NCBI RefSeq assembly: GCF_028462495.1
Contig: NZ_JAQOWX010000011.1
Coordinates: 1 to 64,000, forward strand
Length of the DNA stretch: 64,000 bases
Direction of reading: 5' to 3'
DNA from: Roseateles_E sp005503085
Lineage (GTDB): Bacteria > Pseudomonadota > Gammaproteobacteria > Burkholderiales > Burkholderiaceae_C
How positions within the stretch are numbered: position 1 is the stretch's first letter; every line of letters starts with the position of its first letter. Under the pieces are notes generated by a model. That model saw only the letters and a program-made list of their open reading frames with translations. It searched no databases and was not told the origin of the DNA. This document shows, in pieces, positions 45,122 through 54,008 of the stretch. The translations under genes and the position numbers were made by a program.

Positions 45122-46219
45122 ATGTCTTCCGAAGCCCTCTTCTCCCCCGCCCGACTCGGCGCCATCGAAGTCAGGAACCGCATTGCGATGGCTCCGCTGA
45201 CCCGTTCACGCGCCGGCATGGACGGCCTGCCCTCGCCGCTGGCCGTCGAGTACTACCGCCAGCGGGCCTCGGCCGGCCTGCTGATCACCGAAGCCACCAA
45301 TATCTCGCCCCAGGGCTGCGGCTATGCCTACACGCCCGGCATCTACACCGACGCGCAGGTGGCGGCCTGGAAGCAGGTCACCGACGCCGTCCACGTCGCC
45401 GACGGCAGGATCGTGATGCAGCTCTGGCATGTCGGCCGCATGTCGCATATCAGCCTGCAGGAGGGTGGCACAGCCCCGGTGGCCCCCAGCGCGCTGCAGG
45501 CCGGCGGCAGCGTCTTCACCGAAAAGGGCTTCGAGCCGCCCTCGATGCCGCGTGCGCTGCAAACCCATGAGATCGCCGGCATCGTCGAGGACTACCGCCA
45601 GGCCGCGCTGCGCGCCAAGGCCGCCGGCTTCGACGGCGTCGAGGTGCATGCGGCCAACGGCTATCTGCTGGAGCAGTTCCTGCGCGACAGCACCAACCAG
45701 CGCGGCGACCGCTACGGCGGCTCGATCGAGAACCGTGCCCGGCTGATTCTCGAGGTGGTGGATGCCGTGGCCGGCGTCTGGGGCCCCGACCGCGTGGGCC
45801 TGCGCCTGTCTCCGCTGTCCACCGCGATCGGCGACACACCGCTGGACAGCACGCCGATGCAGACCCATGCCTACCTGGCCCGCCAGCTCGGCGCGCGCGG
45901 CCTGGCCTTCCTGCATGTAGTCGAGGGCCAGATGCATGGCGAGGACAGCAGCGCCGCTCGCTACGACAATGCGGCCCTGCGCGCGGCCTTTGGCAGCGGC
46001 GCCTACATCGCCAACAATGGCTACGACCGCCAGCGCGCGCTGGACGCCACCGCCTCGGGTCATGCGGATATGGTGGCCTTCGGTCGCGCCTTCATCGGCA
46101 ACCCGGACCTGGTGGCCCGCCTGCGCCTGAATGCGCCGCTGTTCGACGCCCCCTTCTCGGCCTATTTCGGCGGCGATGCCGAGGGCTATACCGAGTTCAC
46201 GACCCAGCAGGCGGCCTGA
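45122..46219 (+). CDS. old yellow enzyme-type alkene reductase
   Basis: 365-residue FMN-dependent ene-reductase (NemA/OYE family) reducing alpha,beta-unsaturated carbonyls or nitro compounds with NAD(P)H. FMN-binding RIAMAPLTRSRAG, GLLITEATNISPQG, LWHVGRMSH; substrate-binding His176 and Asn179 with proton donor Tyr181 (EVHAANGYLLEQF); phosphate-binding ends GSGAYIANNGYD and VAFGRAFIGNPDL. An A-A-N triplet replaces the G-A-H or S-A-N seen in other members. A GAAAGGA-like site precedes the ATG. An aldo/keto reductase follows 33 bases later. Confidence 0.95.
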   Translation: MSSEALFSPARLGAIEVRNRIAMAPLTRSRAGMDGLPSPLAVEYYRQRASAGLLITEATNISPQGCGYAYTPGIYTDAQVAAWKQVTDAVHVADGRIVMQLWHVGRMSHISLQEGGTAPVAPSALQAGGSVFTEKGFEPPSMPRALQTHEIAGIVEDYRQAALRAKAAGFDGVEVHAANGYLLEQFLRDSTNQRGDRYGGSIENRARLILEVVDAVAGVWGPDRVGLRLSPLSTAIGDTPLDSTPMQTHAYLARQLGARGLAFLHVVEGQMHGEDSSAARYDNAALRAAFGSGAYIANNGYDRQRALDATASGHADMVAFGRAFIGNPDLVARLRLNAPLFDAPFSAYFGGDAEGYTEFTTQQAA

Positions 46220-46252
46220 GCCGCCCCGTCCTCAACGAATCAGGAGATCGCC

Positions 46253-47278
46253 ATGGCCATCATCAAGGACCTGCTCCCCGGCAAGCTGGGTTTCGGCACC
46301 GCGCCGCTGGGCAATATGTTCCGCGACATCCCCGAGGCCGAGGCCCGGGCCACGGTAGACGCCGCCTGGCACGACGGCATCCGCTTCTTCGACAACGCGC
46401 CCTTCTACGGCGCCGGCCTGGCCGAGCTGCGCATGGGCGAGGCGCTGGCCGGCAAACCGCGCGACGAGTACGTCGTCGCGACCAAGGTCGGCCGCCTGAT
46501 CCTGGATGAGGTGGAGGACGTCAGCGCCCGCGACCTCGGCGAGAAGGGCGATGTGTTCAAGCATGGCCGCCCGAACAAGATCGTCAACGACTATTCGGCC
46601 GACGCCACGCTGCGCTCGATAGCGGACAGCCTGCAGCGCCTGCGCACCGACCGGCTGGACATTGTCTGGGTGCATGACGTCGCGCAGGACTTCTATGGCG
46701 ACGAATGGCTCAGCGTGTTCGAAAGCGCGCGCCAGGGCGCCTTCAAGACCCTGGACCGGCTGCGTGACGAGGGCGTGATCAAGGCCTGGGGCCTGGGCGT
46801 CAACCGGGTGGAGCCGATCGAGCTGCTGCTGGATCTGGAGGGCCCGCGCCCGGACGGCTTCCTGCTGGCCGGCCGCTACACCTTGCTGGACCATGAGCGC
46901 GCGCTGCACCGCGAGATGCCCAAGGTCATGGCGCGCGACCTGAGCATCGTCGTCGGTGGGCCCTACAGTTCGGGTGCGCTGGTCGGAGGGCCCAACTTCG
47001 AGTACGCACCGGCCAAGCCTGAGCTGCTCGCCAAGGTCGCCCGCATCAAGGCGATCGCCGACCGCTACGGCATCAGCATGAAGGCCGCAGGGCTGCAGTT
47101 CGCGCTGGCCCATCCGGCCGTGGCCGCAGTCATTCCCGGTGCCAGCCGGCCGGGCCGCATCGCCGAAGACCGGGCCGCGCTGAACGAAACGGTGCCGGCC
47201 GACTTCTGGCACGAGCTCAGCGCCCAGGGTCTTGTCGCCTCTGCGGCCGTACTGCCAGCCGCAGGCAGCGCTGCCTGA
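46253..47278 (+). CDS. aldo/keto reductase
   Basis: 341-residue NAD(P)H-dependent TIM-barrel oxidoreductase. The tetrad is complete: Asp47 and Tyr52 (FFDNAPFYGAG), Lys78 (ATKVG) and His141 (VWVHDV). LGFGTAPLGNMFRDIPEAEARATVDAAWHDGIRFFD and the C-terminal PGASRPGRIAED fit the pyridoxal 4-dehydrogenase/L-fucose or D-threo-aldose dehydrogenase group. AGGAG precedes the ATG (about 46242). Co-transcription with the ene-reductase under the LysR regulator is likely; together they may detoxify reactive carbonyls. Confidence 0.93.
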   Translation: MAIIKDLLPGKLGFGTAPLGNMFRDIPEAEARATVDAAWHDGIRFFDNAPFYGAGLAELRMGEALAGKPRDEYVVATKVGRLILDEVEDVSARDLGEKGDVFKHGRPNKIVNDYSADATLRSIADSLQRLRTDRLDIVWVHDVAQDFYGDEWLSVFESARQGAFKTLDRLRDEGVIKAWGLGVNRVEPIELLLDLEGPRPDGFLLAGRYTLLDHERALHREMPKVMARDLSIVVGGPYSSGALVGGPNFEYAPAKPELLAKVARIKAIADRYGISMKAAGLQFALAHPAVAAVIPGASRPGRIAEDRAALNETVPADFWHELSAQGLVASAAVLPAAGSAA

Positions 47279-47314
47279 AGGACCTGACTTTCTGATTGCC
47301 CGGGGGCTGCTGCA

Positions 47315-48352
47315 ATGAATCAGGTGCTGCGTTTCGCATATTGGGCTGGGGCGGGTCTTGCCTTTGCGGCGCCAGGCTTGGCAGCACCCCTGCACTTCGT
47401 CACCAAGCCCTTTGCGCCTTACGCCTACGCCGGTCCGGACGGCCGCCCCGCCGGCCCCCTGGTCGAGCTGCTGCATGCGGCCTGCGCCGAAGCCGGCCTG
47501 CACTGCCAAGTGGAGGTGCTGCCCTGGCGGCGCGCGCTGGGCATGGCGTCGCGCGGCGAGGTCGATGGCCTCTTCCCCGTGGTCGATTCGCCGGCGCGCC
47601 GGGCGGCCTTCTACCTGAGCCCCGAGGTGGTCCGTGCGCGCTATGTGCTGGTGGCAAGGCGAGGCGCGGCGCCCGGCGGGGACGAGCGGGCGGCGCTGAG
47701 CGGACGCACCGTCGCCGCCTACGGCCCCTCGGACGCGATGACGACGCTGCGGCAGCTGAGCGCAGGACAGCCGGATGTGCGGGTCGAGATCGAACCCGAC
47801 CAGCTCACCGTGTTGCGCAAGCTATCGGCAGGACGCTATGGCCATGACGGTCTCGCCCTGGTCAACGAGACGGCGGCACAAGCGCTGAGCGCCGCCGGCG
47901 GCCTGGCTGGGCTGCGGCCGGTGAGCGTGGTCAAGCACCTGGTCTACGCCTACGCCTTCGTGCCGACAAGAGTCAGCGCCGGGCAGACACAGGCCTTTGA
48001 CGATGCGATCCGCAGCCTGTGCCATCGGGGCCGCATCGCCGAGATCTTCAAGCCCTACGGACTGCCGGCGGCGGGCTGCCGACCCGCCGCACGCCGCAGC
48101 GGCATGCAGCCCATGGGCTTTACGGCCCATGGCGGTCACGCCCCGGTCACCGGCGTCGGCAACCATTCGCCCCCTAACCAGATGTATCGGAGGAGCGATG
48201 GACCTCGCATTGCGGCCCCAGGGCCGATGGCTGCCCTGGATGATCGGCCTGGCGCTGCTGGCGGCGGGCGCGACGGCTGCAATCTGGGTCAGCCAGGCCA
48301 GGGCTTCGGCACCCAAACCGGTCGATGTGCCGCTCGCTGGCGCCTCGGTTGA
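47315..48352 (+). CDS. periplasmic substrate-binding protein (family 3-like), C-terminus suspicious
   Basis: Signal peptide (ending PGLAA) and a periplasmic-binding-protein-3-like fold: VTKPFAPYAYAGPDGRPAGPLVELLHAACAEAG, PWRRALGMASRGEVDGLFPV, and TQAFDDAIRSLCHRGRIAEIFKPYG. Domain ends near residue 255. The frame then runs on and overlaps the next gene by 155 bases, giving 345 residues in all. GC-ending codons favour this frame to about 48175, then the support fails. A one-base change in the C5 run at 48170-48174 would create a stop at once, giving about 287 residues. No permease genes lie nearby; such orphan proteins can serve as sensors. Confidence 0.75.
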   Translation: MNQVLRFAYWAGAGLAFAAPGLAAPLHFVTKPFAPYAYAGPDGRPAGPLVELLHAACAEAGLHCQVEVLPWRRALGMASRGEVDGLFPVVDSPARRAAFYLSPEVVRARYVLVARRGAAPGGDERAALSGRTVAAYGPSDAMTTLRQLSAGQPDVRVEIEPDQLTVLRKLSAGRYGHDGLALVNETAAQALSAAGGLAGLRPVSVVKHLVYAYAFVPTRVSAGQTQAFDDAIRSLCHRGRIAEIFKPYGLPAAGCRPAARRSGMQPMGFTAHGGHAPVTGVGNHSPPNQMYRRSDGPRIAAPGPMAALDDRPGAAGGGRDGCNLGQPGQGFGTQTGRCAARWRLG

Positions 48353-49238
48353 GCCCGAAGTCGACCAGGAAGCACAGTTCGAGGCCGGCTGCGAACAGCC
48401 GATGCGGCAGCGCCGTTTCGACGATGCGCTGCGCGGCTGCAAGAGCTTTCTGGATCGCCCGAAGCTGGCAGGCCGGGCCAGTGCGCGCCTGGCCATCGCC
48501 GAGGGCATGCGCAGCGAGGGCGCGGCGGCGCCGCCGGCCAGCATCCATCATGCGGAGCAGGCGGCCCGGCTGCAGGACCCGCTGGGCGAGCTGGTCCATG
48601 CGATCCATATCCTCAACGGCGATGGCCGTGCGGCCGAGCTCAGCGTGGACGAGGCGGTGCGGCTGCTGGGTCGGGCGCAGCAGGGCGGTGTCGCGGCGGC
48701 CAAAGCCATGCTGGAGCAGCTGGACGGCGATCAGCAATGCCGCCAGCAGGCCCGGGTGCAGCTGTTCGAGCAGGCGGTTTTCTGCATGCGGCGCGGCGAG
48801 CTGCGCCAGGCCTTGCGGGCCCAGGGCCTGCGCGAGCAGGACAGCAGCGGTGATGGGGAGCGCGATGTCTTCGCGGTCGGTCACAAGCTGCCCGGCGCGC
48901 GACAGCTGGTGGTGAGCTATATGCGCGGCGCGCAATCACGCCTGCTGCAGGTGGCCGAGCTGAGCTACCGCTTTCCGGCCCAGGGGCCGGCGGAGCTCGC
49001 CGCGACCGCGCAGCGTCTGCGCGGCGCGCTGCAAAGCAAGTATGGCCAGACGCTCGGCGACACCGCGCGCTGGCGCAGCGAGGACGGCGTCGACATCGAG
49101 CTGCGTCCGCAGCCCGGCCAGGAGCTGCTGCTGAGCTATCGCATCGCCGAGCGGGTGGCGGTGCGCGACGAGCAGCAGCGCCGCAAAGTGCAGTTGGCGG
49201 CCGAGCGCCTGGTCGCGCTGACCGCGCGCGCGCTCTAG
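48198..49238 (+). CDS. hypothetical membrane-anchored Sel1/TPR-like protein
   Basis: 346 residues. GGAGGA lies 2-7 bases before ATG 48198. One N-terminal TM segment (WLPWMIGLALLAAGATAAIWV) anchors it in the inner membrane with the rest periplasmic. Helical repeats resembling Sel1/TPR follow (FDDALRGCKSFLDRPKLAGRASARLAIAEGM; HHAEQAARLQDPLGELVHAIHIL; EAVRLLGRAQQGGVAAAKAML). The C-terminal 130 residues form a separate alpha/beta-like part (VVSYMRGAQSRLLQVAELSYRFPAQG). Not recognised. Confidence 0.8.
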   Translation: MDLALRPQGRWLPWMIGLALLAAGATAAIWVSQARASAPKPVDVPLAGASVEPEVDQEAQFEAGCEQPMRQRRFDDALRGCKSFLDRPKLAGRASARLAIAEGMRSEGAAAPPASIHHAEQAARLQDPLGELVHAIHILNGDGRAAELSVDEAVRLLGRAQQGGVAAAKAMLEQLDGDQQCRQQARVQLFEQAVFCMRRGELRQALRAQGLREQDSSGDGERDVFAVGHKLPGARQLVVSYMRGAQSRLLQVAELSYRFPAQGPAELAATAQRLRGALQSKYGQTLGDTARWRSEDGVDIELRPQPGQELLLSYRIAERVAVRDEQQRRKVQLAAERLVALTARAL

Positions 49239-49424
49239 CTAGAACAGCTGCAAGACCTGCTGCACGATCAGCACCGCAAAAAAGCCCAGCGCCGCCAGCA
49301 CGGTCCACTTGATGATCACCAGGCCGCGCTGGCGCCAGACCACCTGGCGGGTGCCGGCATACATCGCGAAGCAGAGGATGCCGGCCAGCAGCAGCAGGCC
49401 GACGAGGATGCGGAAGAACACCAT
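49239..49424 (-). CDS. small two-helix inner-membrane protein
   Basis: 61 residues made mostly of two hydrophobic helices (about 4-22 and 36-56) around a short basic loop (GTRQVVWRQRGLVIIK). Not recognised. It follows lpxC by 14 bases on the same strand and ends back to back with the convergent Sel1-like gene. Similar small proteins sit after lpxC in other Burkholderiales, so co-transcription is likely. Confidence 0.78.
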   Translation of the reverse strand: MVFFRILVGLLLLAGILCFAMYAGTRQVVWRQRGLVIIKWTVLAALGFFAVLIVQQVLQLF

Positions 49425-49438
49425 GGGGGCGGACTGTA

Positions 49439-50374
49439 CTACCAGGCCGGCGCCAGCTCCGCGAATCCCTGCGGGGCCTCGCGCTCGTCCTCGAAGCTGA
49501 CGATATCAAACGCCTCGGCATCGGCGAGCAGCGCACGCAGCAGCTTGTTGTTCAGCGCGTGGCCGCCCTTGAAGGAGGTGTAGGCGGCCAGCAGCGGGTA
49601 GCCGGCCACATGCATATCGCCGATCGCGTCGAGGATCTTGTGCTTGACGAACTCGTCGTCGTAGCGCAGGCCCTCGGCATTGAGCACCCGGTAGTCGTCG
49701 ACGACGATGGCGTTGTCCATGGACCCGCCGAGGGTCAGGCCGCGCGAGCGCATGGTCTCGATATCACTGGTCATGCCGAAGGTGCGGGCCCGCGCGATCT
49801 CGCGCTTGTACTGGCCCGACCCCATGTCGAACACATAGTGCTGGCCGGTGGCCGCGACCGCCGGGTTGTCGAATTCGATCTGGAAGCTCAGCGTGTAGCC
49901 ATGGTGCGGCTCCAGCCGCGCCCACATCAGGCGCTTGCCCTCGCCCTGGCGCACCTCGACGGTCTTCTTGACGCGCAGAAACTTCTTTGCCGCGTTCTGC
50001 AGCTCGATGCCGGCGCTCTGCAGCAGATAGACATAGCTGGCGGCGGAGCCGTCGAGGATGGGCACCTCGTCGGCGCTGATGTCGACATAGAGGTTGTCGA
50101 TACCCAGACCCGCGCAAGCCGACAGCAGATGCTCGATGGTCTGCACCTTGGGTGCACCCGGGTCGCCGCCGGGGCTGACCGTGGTGGCCATGCGGGTGTC
50201 GCTGACGGTGTCGGCCCGCACGGGGATGTCGACCGGGGTGTTCAGATCGACGCGCCGGAACACGATGCCGGTGTCGGGCGCGGCCGGGCGCAGCGTCATC
50301 TCGACCTTTTGGCCGCTGTGGATGCCGACGCCGACGGCGCGGGTCAGCGACTTCAGGGTTCGTTGCTTGAGCAT
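49439..50374 (-). CDS. lpxC: UDP-3-O-acyl-N-acetylglucosamine deacetylase
   Basis: 311-residue zinc amidase, the committed step of lipid A synthesis. Zinc ligands His82 (TIEHLLSA), His245 and Asp249 (VKHKILDAIGD) are visible, with the general acid His272 (KGGHALNNK). MLKQRTLKSLTRAVGVGIHSG, VPILDGSAASYVYLLQSAGI and FGMTSDIETMRSRGLTLGGSMDNAIVVD are diagnostic. Full length. In this order lpxC lies after ftsZ but is separated from it by a sensor kinase gene. Confidence 0.98.
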   Translation of the reverse strand: MLKQRTLKSLTRAVGVGIHSGQKVEMTLRPAAPDTGIVFRRVDLNTPVDIPVRADTVSDTRMATTVSPGGDPGAPKVQTIEHLLSACAGLGIDNLYVDISADEVPILDGSAASYVYLLQSAGIELQNAAKKFLRVKKTVEVRQGEGKRLMWARLEPHHGYTLSFQIEFDNPAVAATGQHYVFDMGSGQYKREIARARTFGMTSDIETMRSRGLTLGGSMDNAIVVDDYRVLNAEGLRYDDEFVKHKILDAIGDMHVAGYPLLAAYTSFKGGHALNNKLLRALLADAEAFDIVSFEDEREAPQGFAELAPAW

Positions 50375-50428
50375 GGCACGATTGTCGGTGATTACCCGAA
50401 GCCCTGCAGCCGCCGGCCTTTGGGCCGG

Positions 50429-52438
50429 CTACGGGGCGGGCACCGGCTTGCGCTTGACCGGCAGGCGCAGGCTCAGCTGGGTGCCGTGGCCGGGCCGGCT
50501 GTCGACATGGACGCTGCCGCCCAGCCGGTGGGCGCGCTTCTGCTGGCTGCGCAGGCCGCGGCCTTTCTGGGCGGTCTCCAGGTCGAAGCCCTGGCCGTCG
50601 TCCTCGACACGGATTTCGACCTTGTGGCCCAGATCGCGGGTCGCGATGCGCACCCGCGAGGCACGGGCATGCTTGAGCACATTGTTCAGCGCCTCCTGCA
50701 GCAGGCGCAGCACATGCAGCGCATCGGGCGGCTCCAGCCAGTCCAGCGGGGGCAGGTCTTGCACATCCCAGTCCAGCATCAGGCCGCCGGCCTGCAAGCG
50801 CTTGCCCAGGCGGTAGCGCATCGTCGCCAGCAGCGACACCAGATCGTGGCCCACCGGCTCCAGCGAATCGATCACCAGGCGCAGATCATCCACGCATTCG
50901 CGCAGCACCTCGACCACCTGGTCCTGCTGCATGCTGCCCTGCTCCACCGCCACCATGGCCGACAGCAAGGAGCTGCCCAGACCGTCGTGCATATCCTGCA
51001 TCAGGCGCTGGCGCTCCAGCAGCAAGGCCTGCTGGCGCTCGGACTCGCTGAGCCGCTCGTGCTGCGACTGCAGCTGCGCGCCCTGCTCGGCCAGACGCTG
51101 GGCCAGCAGGCTGTTGGCCTGCTCGACCTGGCCCAGCGCGCCGGTGTAGCGCCGCTGCACCGCATAGAGAAAGCTCGCAACAATCACCAGCGTCGCGAAA
51201 GGCATCAGATAGATGTGTTCGCTCCAGCCCCAGCCGGCCAGCAGACCCAGATCATGCACACCCAGGCCCAGGCCCACCGCCAGGCACAGCGCGATCAGGC
51301 GCAGCTCGCGGCTGCCCTCGCGCAAGGCCACGCCCGCAATGAAGGCCGTGCCGATCGCGCCGACCACCGCATTGACCATGTGCTGCAGCACCAGCGGGTC
51401 GAGCAGATCGATCCACAAAGGCATGGTCAGCACGCTGCTGAGCAGCACAAACCCTCCCAGCAGCCGCTCGAACAGCGGGAAGCGCCGGTGCGCAAAGCGC
51501 AGCGCAAACAGAAAGGTCAGGGCCATCACCCAGGACATCGAGGCATGAGTCAGCCACCAGAACCACTCGAAGCCCAGGCGGGTGCGCGGCAGGTCGATGT
51601 GATAGTGCAGATTGCGCACCAGCCAGGCCACCGAGGCCATCGCACACAGGAGATAGGCCGGCTCCTCGCGGCGGCGCAACCACAGACTGACTGAGAACAG
51701 GCCCAGCACCACGAGAGTCAGCCCGGTGGCCTGCGGCACGCCGATCTGCAGCGCCCAGCGGCGCTTGTACAGCGGCTCCAGGTCCTCGCGCGCGCCCAGC
51801 CAGGCGCTGGAGACCGAGAAGAAACTGTCCTTGAGCACCGGCGTCGCGACCACGACCTCGATCACCTGGTTCTTGTGCAGCTCGGTGAAAGCACCCGGAA
51901 ACACCGCCCACAGCGGCCGCACCCATTGCTCGCGCGCGCCGCTCTGGTTGTCGAACACCGGCCGCCAGCCGTCCTCGGTGCGCACCAGCACAGCCGCCGC
52001 CAGGCTGACCAGCTTGGGCATATAGAGCGCGACGCTGGTGGGCCAGCGCCCGTCCGGCGAGGTGTAGCGCAGCCGGTACCAGCGCATCTGGTAACGCTGA
52101 TCCTCGGCCAGGCTGGAGCCTGCCTCGCGTTGGCGCACATCGGGCAGCACCACCGGCATCCAGGCGCGCGGGTCGTTGGGTGGCTGCAGATGCGGCGGCA
52201 GATTGCCGGTGCTGCCGTCCATCGCGCGCAGCGCCGCCCACCAATCGTCGAGATCGGCGCGCGACCATTGCGAGACCGCCAGCTGCGCGCCGGTGGCCTG
52301 TTCGCCGGCACTGCGCATCCCCGCATCCGGCAGCCCACCACGCGGCTGCGCCTGCAGCGCACCGGCGCTCAACAGCGCCAGCAGCAGCAAAGAGCGCAGC
52401 CAGCGCCCGGCAAGGTGCGAGATCAAGGACAGCCCCAT
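50429..52438 (-). CDS. 7TM-DISM sensor histidine kinase (NarL-type, orphan)
   Basis: 669 residues. A signal peptide (ALLSAGALQAQ), a periplasmic extracellular sensor (about 30-235) with WYRLRY, seven TM helices (about 240-430), a coiled coil (VEQANSLLAQRLAEQ to QQALLLERQRL), a HisKA_3 dimerisation part with phosphoacceptor His484 (LMQDMHDGLGSS), and a HATPase_c domain (LLQEALNNVLKHA, DDGQGFD, GRGLRSQQKRA). The partner response regulator should be NarL/LuxR type, but none is adjacent. It is the gene between the ftsZ terminator and lpxC. Confidence 0.93.
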   Translation of the reverse strand: MGLSLISHLAGRWLRSLLLLALLSAGALQAQPRGGLPDAGMRSAGEQATGAQLAVSQWSRADLDDWWAALRAMDGSTGNLPPHLQPPNDPRAWMPVVLPDVRQREAGSSLAEDQRYQMRWYRLRYTSPDGRWPTSVALYMPKLVSLAAAVLVRTEDGWRPVFDNQSGAREQWVRPLWAVFPGAFTELHKNQVIEVVVATPVLKDSFFSVSSAWLGAREDLEPLYKRRWALQIGVPQATGLTLVVLGLFSVSLWLRRREEPAYLLCAMASVAWLVRNLHYHIDLPRTRLGFEWFWWLTHASMSWVMALTFLFALRFAHRRFPLFERLLGGFVLLSSVLTMPLWIDLLDPLVLQHMVNAVVGAIGTAFIAGVALREGSRELRLIALCLAVGLGLGVHDLGLLAGWGWSEHIYLMPFATLVIVASFLYAVQRRYTGALGQVEQANSLLAQRLAEQGAQLQSQHERLSESERQQALLLERQRLMQDMHDGLGSSLLSAMVAVEQGSMQQDQVVEVLRECVDDLRLVIDSLEPVGHDLVSLLATMRYRLGKRLQAGGLMLDWDVQDLPPLDWLEPPDALHVLRLLQEALNNVLKHARASRVRIATRDLGHKVEIRVEDDGQGFDLETAQKGRGLRSQQKRAHRLGGSVHVDSRPGHGTQLSLRLPVKRKPVPAP

Positions 52439-52565
52439 ACGCGCGTGATTATTTTTGCTTCTGGATCTGGGTATCCAGCCTGTGCGGTCACACCCCCGTG
52501 CAACTGCCGTGAGTCTGCCTGCAGAACAGAGCGCTGGCTATTGCTATGCACCCGCAGACAACAAA

Positions 52566-52615
52566 GAAAGCCCGCAGCGCGGCGAGAAGGAGGTGTCGCC
52601 GCCCGACGGGCTTTC
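52566..52615 (-). terminator. intrinsic terminator closing the ftsZ transcript
   Basis: GAAAGCCCG and CGGGCTTTC (9 bp) enclose a second hairpin (GCGGCGA/TCGCCGC). On the minus strand the stem is followed by TTTGTTGTC. It lies 47 bases after the ftsZ stop. Confidence 0.75.
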
Positions 52616-52661
52616 ATTCGCTTCCATGCAGCGAAACCGGCCCCCAGGGCCGGCCGGTCAC

Positions 52662-53879
52662 TCAGTCTGCTTGCTTGCGCAAAAAGGCCGGGATCTCGAT
52701 CTCGTCCATGCCGTTGGACGACAGGGCCTCGACCTTGGCCGCGGCCGTGCGGCCATGGCGCCAGACGCTGGGCACGCTCATGCCGGCAAAGTCATTGCCG
52801 CCGCCGACCTGGCCACCGGCCTGGGGCAACGTGACCTGCTGGTTCAGTACCGGCAGATTGTCGGTACCGGTGCGCATCTGCACCTGCGGCTGCACCACCG
52901 ACAGCGGCGCCTGCACGCGCGCACGCGCGGAGGTCAGACCGGTGGCGATCACGGTGACGCGCAGCTGGTCGCCCAGGCTTTCGTCATAGGCCGTGCCGTA
53001 GATGATGTGCGCATCTTCGGCGGCGTAACGCTTGATCGCGTTCATCGCATTGCGGCTCTCGGCCAGCTTGAAGGTGTTGCGGTTGGCCGCGATCAGCACC
53101 AGCACGCCACGCGCACCGGACAGATCGATACCTTCCAGCAGCGGGCAGGCCACGGCCGCCTCGGCGGCCTTGGAGGCGCGGTCCGGGCCGCTGGCCACCG
53201 CCGTGCCCATCATCGCCTTGCCGGGCTCGCTCATCACGGTCTTGACGTCTTCGAAGTCGACGTTGACCAGGCCGGGCATATGGATGATGTCCGAGATGCC
53301 GCCGACCGCGTTCTTCAGCACGTCGTTGGCATGCGCGAACGCCTGGTCCTGCGTGACATCGTCGCCCAGCACGTCGAGCAGCTTGTCGTTCAAGACGACG
53401 ATCAGCGAATCAACATTGGCTTCCAACTCGGCCAGACCGGAGTCGGCCGCCTTGGAGCGACGGTTGCCCTCGAACTCGAAAGGCTTGGTCACGACGCCGA
53501 CGGTCAGGATGCCCATTTCCTTGGCGACGCGGGCAATCACCGGGGCCGCGCCGGTGCCGGTGCCACCGCCCATGCCGGCGGTGATGAAGAGCATGTTCGC
53601 GCCCTGGATCGAGTCGCGGATGCGCGCCTCGGCCTCTTCGGCGGCGGCGCGGCCCATCTCGGGCTTGGCGCCGGCGCCCAGGCCGGAGGTGCCCAGCTGC
53701 AGCAGCTGGTCGGCCTTGGAGCGGTTGAGGGCCTGCGCATCGGTATTGGCGCAGATGAACTCCACGCCCTGAACCCCTTGCGCAATCATGTGATCGACCG
53801 CGTTGCCGCCGCCACCACCCACGCCAATCACCTTGATTTGGGTGCCTTGGTCAAACTCTTCGATCATCTCGATCGCCAT
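52662..53879 (-). CDS. ftsZ: cell-division GTPase FtsZ
   Basis: 405 residues. Tubulin-like GTPase that forms the Z-ring. IKVIGVGGGGGNAVDHM, the tubulin signature GGGTGTG (104-110), NVDFEDVKTVMSEPGKAMMG, and the T7-loop region. A spacer rich in Gln/Val follows, then the conserved C-terminal peptide DEIEIPAFLRKQAD, which binds FtsA and ZipA. The ribosome site is nearly perfect. A 129-base gap to ftsA with a T7 tract (plus strand) suggests its own promoter. Confidence 0.98.
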   Translation of the reverse strand: MAIEMIEEFDQGTQIKVIGVGGGGGNAVDHMIAQGVQGVEFICANTDAQALNRSKADQLLQLGTSGLGAGAKPEMGRAAAEEAEARIRDSIQGANMLFITAGMGGGTGTGAAPVIARVAKEMGILTVGVVTKPFEFEGNRRSKAADSGLAELEANVDSLIVVLNDKLLDVLGDDVTQDQAFAHANDVLKNAVGGISDIIHMPGLVNVDFEDVKTVMSEPGKAMMGTAVASGPDRASKAAEAAVACPLLEGIDLSGARGVLVLIAANRNTFKLAESRNAMNAIKRYAAEDAHIIYGTAYDESLGDQLRVTVIATGLTSARARVQAPLSVVQPQVQMRTGTDNLPVLNQQVTLPQAGGQVGGGNDFAGMSVPSVWRHGRTAAAKVEALSSNGMDEIEIPAFLRKQAD

Positions 53880-53884
53880 ATCAA

Positions 53885-53892
53885 ACCTCCTT
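53885..53892 (-). promoter_or_regulatory. strong Shine-Dalgarno of ftsZ
   Basis: Reads AAGGAGGT on the minus strand, fully complementary to the 16S rRNA 3' end, 5 bases before the ftsZ ATG. It is much stronger than the site of any neighbour in the cluster, consistent with the higher FtsZ level needed. Confidence 0.85.
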
Positions 53893-54008
53893 CAGCAATT
53901 GTGCAGTTGCCAATCGTTAAAAACTACAGGGGAAGCCCCTTTTTTTGAGTCGCTGCCGTTGTTTTCCGACATTTCGACCCGCTTACGCCGTCCGGGGGCG
54001 CCACCCGT

